Assembly: GCF_000233455.1 (NCBI RefSeq)
Contig: NZ_JH376429.1
Span: 1-64,000 of the forward strand
Direction: 5' to 3'
Length of the DNA stretch: 64,000 nt
Source of the DNA: [Clostridium] citroniae WAL-17108
Lineage (GTDB): Bacteria; Bacillota; Clostridia; Lachnospirales; Lachnospiraceae
Every line of letters begins with the position of its first letter. Positions within the stretch are counted from its first letter, which is position 1. The translations under genes were made by a program, and so were the position numbers. This document shows positions 40,894-50,395 of this stretch, in pieces. The notes beneath the pieces are model-generated. The model did not search any database, was not told where the DNA came from, and saw nothing but the letters and a program-made list of their open reading frames with translations.

Positions 40894-41195
40894 AGCAATT
40901 CACTCCTGCCTTTTATAAATTCTTTATTTTCACTTTAGTTTCTTTATCGATTCTTTAGCGTGTGCTCAAACTTTGGCCACATTTTCCCTGTATAGTATTA
41001 CTTGTAAGGTGATAGACCTTTTAAATATACAGGAAGACACTTTTTCATACCTATTGGCCGGCAGTTCCCCTTCTGCCGGCCCCCTCCATTTTATAAGCCG
41101 GATGTGACCAGGACATGCTATGGCAGCGCATGTTTGGTCACATTCTTTTTTTATCTGCATATGCTGTAAAGAATAAACTTTTTTAGGAGACCATT
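40894..41195 (+). promoter_or_regulatory. structured leader before the SodC-like gene
   Basis: It contains AAGGT-GATAG-ACCTT (41004-41019), GGCCGGCAG ... CTGCCGGCC (41056-41081) and a long hairpin ATGTGACCA ... TGGTCACAT (41101-41139), which is followed by TTCTTTTTTT. The last is a good intrinsic terminator 50 bases before the SodC ATG. Unless the gene has a promoter after it, this looks like a transcription-attenuation leader. No known riboswitch class was recognised. Confidence 0.55.
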
Positions 41196-41708
41196 ATGGA
41201 TAACCAATCTGTCACTCCTGCTGATATCTTCGCAGATCTACTGCGCTTTCGGGCCCCTTCCGCCGTTGCCTGGGTAAGAGGCGGGGCATCCGCTCCCGCA
41301 ATAAGCGGCCTTGTGAAATTCTATCACACACCTTACGGCGGTGTGCTGGTGGAAGCTGAGATATTCAACCTTCCCAACAAGAATATGCCTGGCGCCACGG
41401 ATTTCTACGCCATGCACATCCATCAGAACGGCGACTGCTCAGACAATTTCGCCAACACGGGAGAGCATTATAATCCCACCAACGCCGCCCACCCCAACCA
41501 TGCGGGCGACATGGTCCCCCTTCTTGGAAATGAGGGCTATGCATGGACGGCGTTCTATGACAAACGCTTTAAAATAGAAGATATCCTGGGGCGGTCCGTT
41601 GTCATCCACAGCCATCCCGATGACTTTACCACCCAGCCCTCCGGCAATTCGGGCGGAAAGATCGCCTGCGGCACCATTATGAAAGCGGATTATACGGATC
41701 AGGTCTGA
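41196..41708 (+). CDS. SodC-like Cu/Zn superoxide dismutase family protein
   Basis: A 170-residue protein with SodC fold motifs: YAMHIHQNGDCSDNF (copper His pair), GEHYNPTNAAHPNHAGDMVP (bridging and zinc His/Asp), VVIHSHPDDFTTQPSGNSGG and KIACGTI. It lacks a signal peptide, so it would be cytoplasmic, unlike most bacterial SodC. The first 35 residues (MDNQSVTPADIFADLLRFRA) are an extra leader helix. AGGAG precedes the ATG. Catalytic metals are likely conserved; activity is inferred. Confidence 0.85.
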   Translation: MDNQSVTPADIFADLLRFRAPSAVAWVRGGASAPAISGLVKFYHTPYGGVLVEAEIFNLPNKNMPGATDFYAMHIHQNGDCSDNFANTGEHYNPTNAAHPNHAGDMVPLLGNEGYAWTAFYDKRFKIEDILGRSVVIHSHPDDFTTQPSGNSGGKIACGTIMKADYTDQV

Positions 41709-41734
41709 TTCTTACATCTGGGGGCCGTTTTTCC

Positions 41735-41833
41735 GGAGTGTGTACGGAACTTCCCGGAGTATGCACAAAGCTTCCCGGAGTATGCACAAAGCTCCCCGGA
41801 GTGTGTCTGAATACCACCTCCAGACACACTCTG
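41735..41833. repeat. 21-bp tandem repeats and inverted repeat between convergent genes
   Basis: Three 21-bp units of the type GGAGTATGCACAAAGCTTCCC start at 41735, 41756 and 41777, with a partial fourth at 41798. The last unit is followed by its inverted image (CAGACACACTCTGG), giving a stem of about 14 bp (41796-41833) that can terminate both converging transcripts. Confidence 0.65.
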
Positions 41834-41854
41834 GAGTATAACACAAATTCCAGT

Positions 41855-42835
41855 TTAATACAATTTGAACCCGGCCCCTTCCACAATATCCAGATCCCTG
41901 AACACCTGGCTGACCGCAGCTTCGTATTCGCCGAGCCGCTGGGCCTTTTTTATCTTTTTGCCGTATTTCCCGTCATCAGAGAATATCCGGATCATGGATG
42001 CCCATATCTCTTTCATTTTAAACAGCACATTCCTGTCCCCGGACATGATCCCCCTGTATCCCTCATAGATTCGCTGGTGAAATTCCTCTAACCGGACCTT
42101 ATCCAGAGGTGTCCCTGTCTCTATGGCTTCCACAAGACCGGGATTGGCTATGATCCCCCGCCCCATCATCACATACCCCAGTTTCGGGTATTGCTGACTC
42201 AGCCCCCTGAAATCCTCTGCCGTGAACAGGTCCCCGTTATAGCATACCGGGCTGCTGCCGTGTTCCAGGCCATAGCCGAACATTTCCCTGTCAGGGGTAT
42301 TCTTGTAATAATCCGTGCGGACCCTGGAATGGATGATCAGCTGGGTCAGGGGATATTTGTTATAGATTTCCAAAAGGTGGTAAAACTCATCTGAGGAATA
42401 GATGCCCAGCCGTGTTTTGACCGACATTTCCATCCCCATCTTATCCAGTTCTTCTGTCACGGTTTCCAAAAACATATCCAGCGCATGGGGCATACTGAGA
42501 AATCCCGCCCCTTTGTTCTTGGATACCACAGTCGGCGAGGGACACCCCAGATTCAAATTCACTTCCCTGTAACCGTATTCTTTTAATATCAGGGCCGCCC
42601 TCAGGAAGTCTTCCGCCCTGTTTGTAAGGATCTGAGGTATCACGCAAAGCCCCCTGTTGTGTTCGGGCAGTATATCGTTTATCTCCCGGGAGCTCAGTCC
42701 GCCCTTCATCCCTCCCTGTGCCCTGGGCGATACAAAGGGTGTAAAGTACCGGTCCATGGGCCGGAAACAGGCGTGGTACGCGTTCCTGTATATATATCCT
42801 GTAAGCCCCTCCATGGGAGCCATGTAAAATTCCAT
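41855..42835 (-). CDS. tRNA-dihydrouridine synthase family protein
   Basis: A 326-residue FMN enzyme. FYMAPMEGLTGYIYRNAYHA at the N-terminus and VNLNLGCPSPTVVSKNKGAG (catalytic Cys about 98) are Dus signatures. LIIHSRVRTDYYK, PVCYNGDLFTAEDF and MMGRGIIANPGL follow. It reduces uridine in tRNA D-loops. The start at 42835 is set by family length; the ribosome site (GGACGGA) is only moderate. Confidence 0.92.
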   Translation of the reverse strand: MEFYMAPMEGLTGYIYRNAYHACFRPMDRYFTPFVSPRAQGGMKGGLSSREINDILPEHNRGLCVIPQILTNRAEDFLRAALILKEYGYREVNLNLGCPSPTVVSKNKGAGFLSMPHALDMFLETVTEELDKMGMEMSVKTRLGIYSSDEFYHLLEIYNKYPLTQLIIHSRVRTDYYKNTPDREMFGYGLEHGSSPVCYNGDLFTAEDFRGLSQQYPKLGYVMMGRGIIANPGLVEAIETGTPLDKVRLEEFHQRIYEGYRGIMSGDRNVLFKMKEIWASMIRIFSDDGKYGKKIKKAQRLGEYEAAVSQVFRDLDIVEGAGFKLY

Positions 42836-42993
42836 TCTATGAGATCCGTCCTGTCTTTGGTTTATGGTCCCCCGGCATCCTGCCGGGCGCATAGCAAGTA
42901 TAGCATATCCGGACCCCAAATGCAAAAATATGCCCGGACTGTTTTAACTTTACAGCCCGGGCACGGATTTTCTTTTCTCGGTTGTCTGTTTCC

Positions 42994-44151
42994 TTACTTA
43001 CCAACATCCCTTCCCAGCGTGATCTCCACCTTCTCAAAATTTTCTACACTCTTTGTCTTCTCGAAAAAGTGGGGCATTTCCCGGATCATGGTGGATTTGC
43101 TGTAAAACGGGTCATCGCAGGCCAGCGGCAGTTTTACGGTCCTTTGGGTGGCCGCTGATTTATAGATGGCGGCAATGAGCTCAATGGATTTCCTGCCCTC
43201 CTCACCGCTGGTAAGAAGCGCTTCCCCGCCCTGGATGGCTCCCAGGAAATTTCCGATCTGGGCCTCATGGCCTTCACGTTTAAGTTCCGGTATGCTCAGG
43301 TATGCCTGCTCCAGCATCTTCAGCCCTTCCTCATCCTGCTCAGGGAAACCGTTGGGCAGGGGCTTGGAGGCAGCCGGTTCCCAGGGAATGGAGAGACGTC
43401 CCTTCTCTGTCTGGAAGATCAGTTCCTGCTCCTCCCCGTGGTCCACAATGGAGGTGGTCAGCTGGGCCATTGCTTCCGGGTAATTGAATACGGCTACCCC
43501 CACATCCTCCAGTTCCGAATTGTGGTGTCCCACATTTCTCATACATGCCATCACTGATTCCGGCATTCCCATCATCCACTGGAGAAGGTCGATGTGATGG
43601 ACCGAGTGGCTGGTAAAGCTTCCCCCGCACTCGCTCTCCCAGGTTCCCCTCCACCACAGGTCATAGTAGTTCTCTCCTCTCCACCACAGGGAGTTGACGA
43701 TCGCATGGGTCACCCTGCCGCCCGTCCCTTCCTCCAGCATGCGGTGGACTCTCTCCATAGGCGTCTTAAAGCGGTTCTGGCACACCACGCTTAAAAGCCT
43801 GTTGTTTTCCCCTGCAGCGCGGATCATCTTATCACATTCCTCCAGGGAGCTGGCCATGGGCTTTTCCACCAGCACATGGCACCCATGGTTTAGGGCATGG
43901 ATGGCCGCCTCACAGTGGGCCGAAGGAGGAAGGCAGACAGATACCACATCGATCCCCCCCTGATCCAGGGCTTCCTCCTGACTCTTATACGCCCGGGCGT
44001 TCTGTATTCCTTTTTTTTCCAGAAGTTCCTCCGCCTTATTCACATAGAGATCGCAGACCGCCCTGATCTCGCAGTCCCCGACAAACTCTTTGTACGCATC
44101 AATATGGACGCCTGCGATAGCTCCGGCTCCCACGATTGCAATACCTAACAT
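42994..44151 (-). CDS. Gfo/Idh/MocA family oxidoreductase
   Basis: A 385-residue NAD(P)-dependent dehydrogenase: Rossmann motif MLGIAIVGAGAIAGVHIDAY, HVLVEKPMASSLEEC with the EKP motif, and a C-terminal alpha/beta domain with GTWESECGGSFTSHSVHHID (catalytic His region). It is the last gene of the TRAP-linked operon; the ATG at 44151 is 2 bases after the preceding stop with GAGGGG upstream. It probably oxidises a sugar or polyol delivered by the TRAP system. Confidence 0.9.
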   Translation of the reverse strand: MLGIAIVGAGAIAGVHIDAYKEFVGDCEIRAVCDLYVNKAEELLEKKGIQNARAYKSQEEALDQGGIDVVSVCLPPSAHCEAAIHALNHGCHVLVEKPMASSLEECDKMIRAAGENNRLLSVVCQNRFKTPMERVHRMLEEGTGGRVTHAIVNSLWWRGENYYDLWWRGTWESECGGSFTSHSVHHIDLLQWMMGMPESVMACMRNVGHHNSELEDVGVAVFNYPEAMAQLTTSIVDHGEEQELIFQTEKGRLSIPWEPAASKPLPNGFPEQDEEGLKMLEQAYLSIPELKREGHEAQIGNFLGAIQGGEALLTSGEEGRKSIELIAAIYKSAATQRTVKLPLACDDPFYSKSTMIREMPHFFEKTKSVENFEKVEITLGRDVGK

Positions 44152-44155
44152 CCGC

Positions 44156-45235
44156 TCACCCCTCAATTCTCTCTGCCGCCAATTCCGCCTCAATGGCCAG
44201 TTCAATGGCTTTAAATTCCGTATCCTGGTCAAAGGCCGTATCTGTCCTGTCCAGACAATCCCTGATCAGTCTTCCAAAGAATGGGAAGCCGATGAGTCCG
44301 GCTGCCTTTATGTGCCGCTCCCCTTCGTGGTTGACCAGGTACAGGTGATCCCCCTCCCTGTCATTTGCCACATCCAGGTATTTGCGTATCTCAATGTATC
44401 CGTCCGTTCCCACGATCAGGGTCCGCCCGTCTCCCCAGGCTCCCAGGCCGTCCGGCGTAAACCAGTCCAGACGGGAATAAGCCGTGGTCCCGTTGTCGCA
44501 GGTCAGCATCATGTCCCCAAAATCCTCAAATCCGGGAGTCTCCTTATGACCATAGTTGGCAACCCTGCTCTTTTCCACCACCGCGTCCCTGGCTCCCGCA
44601 TAAATCAGGATCTGTTCAATCTGATGGCAGCCGATGTCCATCAGGATCCCCCCATACCTGGATTTGTCAAAGAACCAGCCCGGCCTGGTGGAGACAGAGG
44701 CCCGGTGAGGTCCCCAGCCCATGATATTGATCACCCGTCCGATGGCCTGTTCCTTCAATAGCTTTTCAGCATATACCGCGGCCTCCACGTGACGCCTTTC
44801 GCTGTAATACACCGCGTATTTCCTGTTGTATGCTTTCACGGCCTGTCTGGCCCTGTCCAGCTGTTCCCTGTTGATCAGGGGCGGTTTGTCCGTGAAGTAA
44901 TCCTTTCCCCTGGCCATGGCCTGTATCCCCAGGTCACAGCGCTCTGACGGCACGGAGGCCGAGACGATCATCTTGATCCTCTCATTGTCCAGGATCTCCT
45001 CCAGGGAGGAAGCGGTCCTGGCCCCAGGGTATCTTTTGCAGAATGCCTCTGCTTTTTCCGTGTCCGGGTCATAGACCAGATCGATCACAGCACCCGCCTC
45101 AGTGAGTCCGTTGCTCATTCCGAATATATGTCCGTGGTCCAGTCCCACTACTCCCACATGAAAATCATCCTTGCCGCACACAGGGGCCGCATGTCCCCTG
45201 GGCGCATAATTTTGTCCGTCTGCTTTTATCTGCAT
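44156..45235 (-). CDS. Gfo/Idh/MocA family oxidoreductase
   Basis: A 359-residue dehydrogenase with HVGVVGLDHGHIFGMSNGLT at the N-terminus, DYFTDKPPLINREQL (DKP in place of EKP) and GGILMDIGCHQIEQILIYAG in the C-terminal domain. The glycine motif GLDHGH is the variant found in a subgroup annotated only as oxidoreductase. It is coupled with the second Gfo/Idh gene and follows dctM. Confidence 0.88.
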   Translation of the reverse strand: MQIKADGQNYAPRGHAAPVCGKDDFHVGVVGLDHGHIFGMSNGLTEAGAVIDLVYDPDTEKAEAFCKRYPGARTASSLEEILDNERIKMIVSASVPSERCDLGIQAMARGKDYFTDKPPLINREQLDRARQAVKAYNRKYAVYYSERRHVEAAVYAEKLLKEQAIGRVINIMGWGPHRASVSTRPGWFFDKSRYGGILMDIGCHQIEQILIYAGARDAVVEKSRVANYGHKETPGFEDFGDMMLTCDNGTTAYSRLDWFTPDGLGAWGDGRTLIVGTDGYIEIRKYLDVANDREGDHLYLVNHEGERHIKAAGLIGFPFFGRLIRDCLDRTDTAFDQDTEFKAIELAIEAELAAERIEG

Positions 45236-45257
45236 GATGTCCTCCCTTATCCCATTT

Positions 45258-46538
45258 CTATCTCATAAGTCCGGGCAGGAATGTCACAATGCCCGGCACA
45301 AATATCATAAGTGCAATAGCCGCAAGGATCACCAATATGTATGGCATCAATGGCTTAACGCTCTTTTCCAACGGCAGGCCCGCCACTCCGCAGGCGATGA
45401 ACAGGAAGGTTCCCACCGGCGGCGTGATGGCGCCGATCTGCATCACAATGACCATGATAACGCCGTAATGGATGGGATCAAACCCAAATGCACCCCCAAC
45501 CGATACCACGATTCCCGCAAACATGGCAATGAGTATGGTGGGATCCAGAAAACATCCCAGGATCATGAACACAATGATCAGGAACAGGGTGGCCAGATAG
45601 GGATTGCCCAGCGTGTTCACCGCAAAGTTCAGCACTTCCTGCTGAAGCTGCATGCGCACCAGCACATTGGCAAGGACGCCTGCGGCTGAAATGGTCATGA
45701 ATACCACGGCGGTGGTCACAGCGGAATCTACAATGATCTTTGGAAGGTCCCCTACCTTCAGCTTCCTGGATACAAAGAATCCGTAGATCAGGCCGTAGGC
45801 AATTGCCAGGACTCCCGACTCAGTGGGGGTTACGATACCGAACACAATACCCAGCAGGATAATGAGGGGCATGATCAGGGCACCCAGGGACTTCCAAAAG
45901 GTCTTTATGAAATGGATCATGGAAAAGCGGGTAATAGGAATGTCATATCCCCGTTTCCTGTAGGATACATAGTTGACACCGCACTGCATGATACCAATGA
46001 GGATTCCGGGCACCAGCCCTCCCAGGAACAGCTTTGCAACCGGTGTCTCAGTGTAAAAGGAATACAGGATCATGGCAATGCTGGGCGGAATGATGGGGCT
46101 GAGCATGGATGATCCCGCTGTAACAGCAACCGCATAATCCTTGTCATATCCCTGTTTTTCCATGGCAGGAATCAGCATTCCCCCGATGGCCGAGGCATCC
46201 GCGGCGCCGGAGCCCTGGATACCGCCAAAAAGCATGGAGGTCAGGATATTTACATATCCCAATCCGCCCTTAAACTGCCCCACGGCCGCATTGGCAAAGT
46301 CCACCAGCTTATCCGTGATCTGGGCCTTCATCATGATATTTCCCGCCAGTACGAAAAAGGGAATGGCCATCAGGGAAAAGGAGTTGATGCTTCCAAACAT
46401 GCGGATGATCACCAGCGAAAAGGGGATGTCCATGGCTACGATAAAAATAATGGCCGTGATAAGGGTGGACATAAAAATGGGAAAGCCCAGAAATATAAAA
46501 AATAAAAGCACTAAAAACACAAGCGTGGCCTGGATCAT
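45258..46538 (-). CDS. dctM: TRAP transporter large permease
   Basis: A 426-residue membrane protein with about 12 helices and DctM motifs (FGGIQGSGAADASAIGGMLI, GSSMLSPIIPPSIAMILYSF, PPVGTFLFIACGVAGL). It forms the Na+-driven channel for an organic acid. The start at 46538 overlaps the dctQ stop (ATGA), with GAGGAGGTG upstream. Confidence 0.95.
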   Translation of the reverse strand: MIQATLVFLVLLFFIFLGFPIFMSTLITAIIFIVAMDIPFSLVIIRMFGSINSFSLMAIPFFVLAGNIMMKAQITDKLVDFANAAVGQFKGGLGYVNILTSMLFGGIQGSGAADASAIGGMLIPAMEKQGYDKDYAVAVTAGSSMLSPIIPPSIAMILYSFYTETPVAKLFLGGLVPGILIGIMQCGVNYVSYRKRGYDIPITRFSMIHFIKTFWKSLGALIMPLIILLGIVFGIVTPTESGVLAIAYGLIYGFFVSRKLKVGDLPKIIVDSAVTTAVVFMTISAAGVLANVLVRMQLQQEVLNFAVNTLGNPYLATLFLIIVFMILGCFLDPTILIAMFAGIVVSVGGAFGFDPIHYGVIMVIVMQIGAITPPVGTFLFIACGVAGLPLEKSVKPLMPYILVILAAIALMIFVPGIVTFLPGLMR

Positions 46539-47035
46539 TTTCCCACCTCCTCTTCGGCGCCGTCCTTCCATCCAAACAGCTGCACTGCATACTCCAGTAT
46601 CAGGTAAAATCCTCCCACGGGAACAGCCGCATAGAACCAGGCAATGGTTATGTCAGGAAGATTTTGCAGCATGTTTGTGGTATTTTTCATCACATGCATG
46701 GCCCCGGCATAGGTCACCGCAGCAAGGGCAGCGATCACCACCGCGGTGGCGCACTTCTTGGCGATCTTCATCTGGGACTCCGAGAGAAAACGGTCCAGGA
46801 AAAACTGTACGCTTAAGTGGGATTCCTGCTTTACTCCCACGCTGGCCGCCAGAAATGCCACCCAGATGGCCATAAGCCGTATGATTTCATCCCCCCAGGC
46901 AAAGGGCTTTAAGTCCGCGGAAGTAAAATACCGCAAAACGATCTGCACAAAGCTGAGGATCACAATGTATCCCAGCATACCGATAATTGCAACGGACCGG
47001 ATCTTATCCAATATCCAGTATATTTTCTTAAACAT
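46535..47035 (-). CDS. dctQ: TRAP transporter small permease
   Basis: A 166-residue protein with four transmembrane helices (VAIIGMLGYIVILSFVQIVL; LMAIWVAFLAASVGVKQESH). It bridges the binding protein and DctM. GGGAGG precedes the start at 47035. Confidence 0.93.
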   Translation of the reverse strand: MFKKIYWILDKIRSVAIIGMLGYIVILSFVQIVLRYFTSADLKPFAWGDEIIRLMAIWVAFLAASVGVKQESHLSVQFFLDRFLSESQMKIAKKCATAVVIAALAAVTYAGAMHVMKNTTNMLQNLPDITIAWFYAAVPVGGFYLILEYAVQLFGWKDGAEEEVGK

Positions 47036-47131
47036 GTCCTGCCTCCCATACATTGAGCACTGTTTTTAAAAATTGCCGCCCGGTATCACTGGCCAGAGCC
47101 AGCCGGGCGGCAATCCATTAAAGTCCACTCC

Positions 47132-48232
47132 TTACTTCTGCGCTTCCAGGATCATATCAATAAAGGAATTCCAGTTGTCTCCCTTTGCCCTGTATTCTTC
47201 CAGCATTGGTGCGCACGCTTCCTTCCACTTGTCGATGTCCTGGATCTCAGTGATCACAACGCCCTCTGCCTTCATCTCTTCCAGCGCCTTATCATTGTCC
47301 TCATCATCAATACGCGCCTGATAGGCAACCGTCTCATCCACCGACTCCATGATGATCTGCTGCAGATCCTGGGGAAGGCTATCATACCAGTCCTTATTAA
47401 AGAAATACATGATACAGGCCATACAGTGGTTGGTCACGGCCAGGTTTTTGGCGTTGTCCTGGAATTTCATAGAGTTGATCATGGACGGAGACGCCTCCAT
47501 CCCATCCATTACCTTTGTCTGAAGAGCTGTATAAACTTCGTTCCAGTCCATGGTGGTGCCGGACGCTCCCAGGCAGTCGAACATGGAAATGTAAATGTTG
47601 TTGGGACCTCTCATTTTAAGCCCCTTCATATCCTCCAGCTTGGTAACAGGGGCAACGGTAAGCATGTCCCTTGCGCCCATGGACTGTCCGCCGCAGGCTA
47701 CAAATCCATGCTGCTCCAGGCGTTTGGACACCTCCGGCTCCATGGCCTTGATAACTTCGCGGTATTCCTCATTGTCCTTGAACAGGAATGGGAACTCAAA
47801 CATCTGAAGCTCAGGCACCCACACTCCTGGTCCGGTTCCCGGCGCTGCCGCCACCATCTCCAGAGCGCCTGCCTGGCACATTTCCACCTGCTCGGACTGG
47901 CTTCCCAGCTCATTCCCAAAGTTAGCCGTGGTCTTGATCCTTCCCCCGGATTTCTCCTCCACTGTCTTGCAGAAAAACTCCAGGGCACGCCCTATGGTTC
48001 CTGACTGGGCCTGGTTGGATGAGGTGCGCAGCTCATAGACCTTGCCGTCATCCGCCTTTGCCTCTGTTTCCTTGGATTCTTCCTTTGGCGCCTCCGACTG
48101 ACCGGCCGCCTGGGTCTGTGCCGCCTGGGTCTGCGCCGCAGATGTCTGGGTCTGTGCCGGCTTGGATGCGCATCCAGCCATCATGGCTGCTGTAACGGCC
48201 ACTGAAAGTGACAGTAATACTGCTTTTCTCAT
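47132..48232 (-). CDS. dctP: TRAP transporter substrate-binding lipoprotein
   Basis: A 366-residue lipoprotein: lipobox MMAGCAS (Cys about 21), a Gln/Ala/Thr-rich linker (TQTSAAQTQAAQTQAAGQ), then the DctP fold (YELRTSSNQAQSGTIGRALE, GSQSEQVEMCQAGALEMVAA, VTKLEDMKGLKMRGPNNIYI, MDGMEASPSMINSMKF). The second segment includes the region with the substrate-carboxylate Arg, so a hydroxy- or sugar acid is likely. A strong hairpin (TTGCCGCCCGG ... CCGGGCGGCAA, 47080-47112) separates it from dctQ. AGGAGG precedes the ATG. Confidence 0.95.
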   Translation of the reverse strand: MRKAVLLSLSVAVTAAMMAGCASKPAQTQTSAAQTQAAQTQAAGQSEAPKEESKETEAKADDGKVYELRTSSNQAQSGTIGRALEFFCKTVEEKSGGRIKTTANFGNELGSQSEQVEMCQAGALEMVAAAPGTGPGVWVPELQMFEFPFLFKDNEEYREVIKAMEPEVSKRLEQHGFVACGGQSMGARDMLTVAPVTKLEDMKGLKMRGPNNIYISMFDCLGASGTTMDWNEVYTALQTKVMDGMEASPSMINSMKFQDNAKNLAVTNHCMACIMYFFNKDWYDSLPQDLQQIIMESVDETVAYQARIDDEDNDKALEEMKAEGVVITEIQDIDKWKEACAPMLEEYRAKGDNWNSFIDMILEAQK

Positions 48233-48425
48233 AATGTCCTCCTTTGTTTATGTTGCATTCAATTGTTTGACATAATTATAACAACCCAATGGAACGAATC
48301 CCATAGTTATTAATGCGGAAAACATTGTGATTCGTGCTTTGATTTTTAGCCAAGTTCTATAGTATTTAGTTGTATTTGTTGAGATTAAGTGATAAATTAT
48401 ATAATAAACAGGGGGTTCTTATGAG

Positions 48426-49289
48426 ATGAAATTTGAAAAGCATCCATTTTTAGCACACTTATATGAATTAGATTGCGATTATCGGGTCATGCTCTACTCC
48501 GATACCAGCAACAAGAATATCTACAGTCATTCCCATAACTTTTTTGAAATGTTCCTGCTGATCTCCGGCAGAATCGTATACAATACGGCGGGAACTTCCT
48601 TCTATCTGAAGCCCGGTGATTTTCTGTTTATCAACAGGCATCAGGAGCATTTTCCGGAAATGCTGGATTTCTCCATTCCCTACGAAAGGATGGCGCTCCA
48701 GGTGTCCCCCCAGGTACTGAAGGAACTGTCCATGGACGGGGTGGATCTGTCGGAATGTTTTACAACAGACACCTTCCGGGTCTACCATTATCCCCATCCC
48801 ATCCGTTCCCGGCTCAGCAGCCTTCTGGACCAGCTGGCCTTCCTGTACAACAGCGAGGATATTTACGGTAAACGGATCCTGGGCCGCAGCTGCCTTGCCG
48901 AATTCTTTGTGGAAGTCAACAAACACAACAACGACCCTCACATCTTCTCATTCAGCCGGGACAACAAGGAGATGGGCCTTATGGCCCTGGTGGACCAATA
49001 TTTTAAGGACCACATGGACCAGCAGATCACCGTGGCCCAGCTGTCTGAATATTTTTATATGAACCGGTACTACTTCATGCATCGGTTCAAGGAGATTTCC
49101 GGAATGACCATTTACCAATATATCCTGCGCCTTCGTTTAAATGAAGCCGAGGCCATGGTCCGCGGCGGAGCCTCTTTTATCTTTGCCAGCCAGCAGTGCG
49201 GGTTCGGGGATTATTCCAATTATTACAGGTGCTTTAAAAAGGAATACGGGGTATCCCCGCGGGAGTATTTTAAAAGCGAGCCGGGATAA
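48426..49289 (+). CDS. AraC family regulator of the TRAP operon
   Basis: A 287-residue protein. The N-terminal cupin (about 25-110: YSHSHNFFEMFLLISGRIVY, FYLKPGDFLFINRHQEHFPE) and the C-terminal double HTH (about 190-285: ITVAQLSEYFYMNRYYFMHR, FKEISGMTIYQYILRLRLNE, YSNYYRCFKKEYGVSPREYF) are clear. It is divergent from dctP, so it most likely activates that operon in response to the imported acid. It ends 14 bases from the convergent lactonase gene. Confidence 0.9.
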   Translation: MKFEKHPFLAHLYELDCDYRVMLYSDTSNKNIYSHSHNFFEMFLLISGRIVYNTAGTSFYLKPGDFLFINRHQEHFPEMLDFSIPYERMALQVSPQVLKELSMDGVDLSECFTTDTFRVYHYPHPIRSRLSSLLDQLAFLYNSEDIYGKRILGRSCLAEFFVEVNKHNNDPHIFSFSRDNKEMGLMALVDQYFKDHMDQQITVAQLSEYFYMNRYYFMHRFKEISGMTIYQYILRLRLNEAEAMVRGGASFIFASQQCGFGDYSNYYRCFKKEYGVSPREYFKSEPG

Positions 49290-49303
49290 GGACAGGGAAG
49301 GGA

Positions 49304-50395
49304 TCACATGGGGGCAGCAAAGGAAATCTGCTGTGCATGAACGCTGCAAACCCGCTCCTTTAAAACACCGGTCCGGGGATCCCGCGCAAACACAGCCAAA
49401 TCCCCGCTCCGCTCATTCGCAGCCAGCAAAAAGCGCTGCGACCGTGACAGGCAGATGTTTCTCGGCCAGTGTCCGCCGCTGTCATACGTTTTAACGTGCC
49501 TCAGGTCTCCGGTTTCTCTATCCCGGGCGAACAGCGTGACCGTATCCGGCCCACGGTCAGATACATAAACACAGCGCCCATCATCACTGATCTTAATATC
49601 CGCCCCGGCTGCTGCTTCCTGTGAAAAAAGCTCATGCCCAACAGGCAATACCTGCCGCTGCTGTGCATTCCGTTCTTCGTCCATGGAAAATGTAAAAACA
49701 TGGTTGTTTAGTTCCGTGACAACATAAAGATTTTTTCCGTCCTTTGAAACGGCCATGTGACGGGGCCCCTCACCCCAAGGAAATATGATCTGCCGCTTTT
49801 TTTCCAGAAGCTTTATGCCTCCCTGCTCATGGACTCCGTAACAGAAGATCCGGTCAAGCCCCAGGTCCGCGACATATAAAAAACAATTGTCAGGGCTTAA
49901 AAGCGTGGAGTGGACATGGGAGACCCTTCCCTCAAACCCGGGTTCAAAATAATCTTCCCCGGGAAATTCTTCCCTGTCCAGATATAATTTTCCATGTTCC
50001 TCCCGGCAGAGCAAAAAGCTTCCGCTGTTATAGCCGGATACGGTGAAATACGGCGTACCCGGCCAGGGGGTAATATGGCAAAGCGATGCGCCCGGAACAT
50101 GGAGATGATCCACAGGCAGCAAGCGCTTTTCATGTTCCAGCCAGCGGTACAGAGTGATCTGGCTGTCGCGGCTGACTTCGCTCACCCCAAGGATCATGCC
50201 GTCCCGGATTGCAAGAAAAGAAGGATTGATGTCCCGTCCGCCTTCAAAAAGCGGGGTCAGTTCCCCGCTTTTTTCATCCAACTCATAGATCCGTATCCCT
50301 CCAGGCTGCCCCGGAGCAGTGTAGGAACCGGTTATGATCAGTTCCTTTTCATCAGCTCCATAACCGGTCATGCGCAAATGTGGAATCCCATTCAT
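49304..50395 (-). CDS. lactonase family protein (beta-propeller, Pgl-like)
   Basis: A 363-residue seven-bladed propeller with motifs of 6-phosphogluconolactonase-type enzymes: GGIRIYELDEKSGELTPL, GRVSHVHSTLLSPDNCFLYV, DLGLDRIFCYG, GPRHMAVSKDGKNLYVVTEL, WPRNICLSRSQRFLLAANER. It would open sugar lactones formed by the dehydrogenases in this locus. The ATG at 50395 has GGGAGG and overlaps the upstream dehydratase gene by 44 bases; an ATG at 50371 is the alternative. Confidence 0.85.
   Translation of the reverse strand: MNGIPHLRMTGYGADEKELIITGSYTAPGQPGGIRIYELDEKSGELTPLFEGGRDINPSFLAIRDGMILGVSEVSRDSQITLYRWLEHEKRLLPVDHLHVPGASLCHITPWPGTPYFTVSGYNSGSFLLCREEHGKLYLDREEFPGEDYFEPGFEGRVSHVHSTLLSPDNCFLYVADLGLDRIFCYGVHEQGGIKLLEKKRQIIFPWGEGPRHMAVSKDGKNLYVVTELNNHVFTFSMDEERNAQQRQVLPVGHELFSQEAAAGADIKISDDGRCVYVSDRGPDTVTLFARDRETGDLRHVKTYDSGGHWPRNICLSRSQRFLLAANERSGDLAVFARDPRTGVLKERVCSVHAQQISFAAPM

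Noticed and set aside
40966..41160. Minus-strand frame of 64 codons opposite the SodC leader
   Set aside because: No ribosome site, and the sequence is explained by hairpins of the leader.
41738..42091. Plus-strand frame with repeated ELPGVCTK units
   Set aside because: It is created by the 21-bp DNA repeats and then runs antisense to the dihydrouridine synthase gene.
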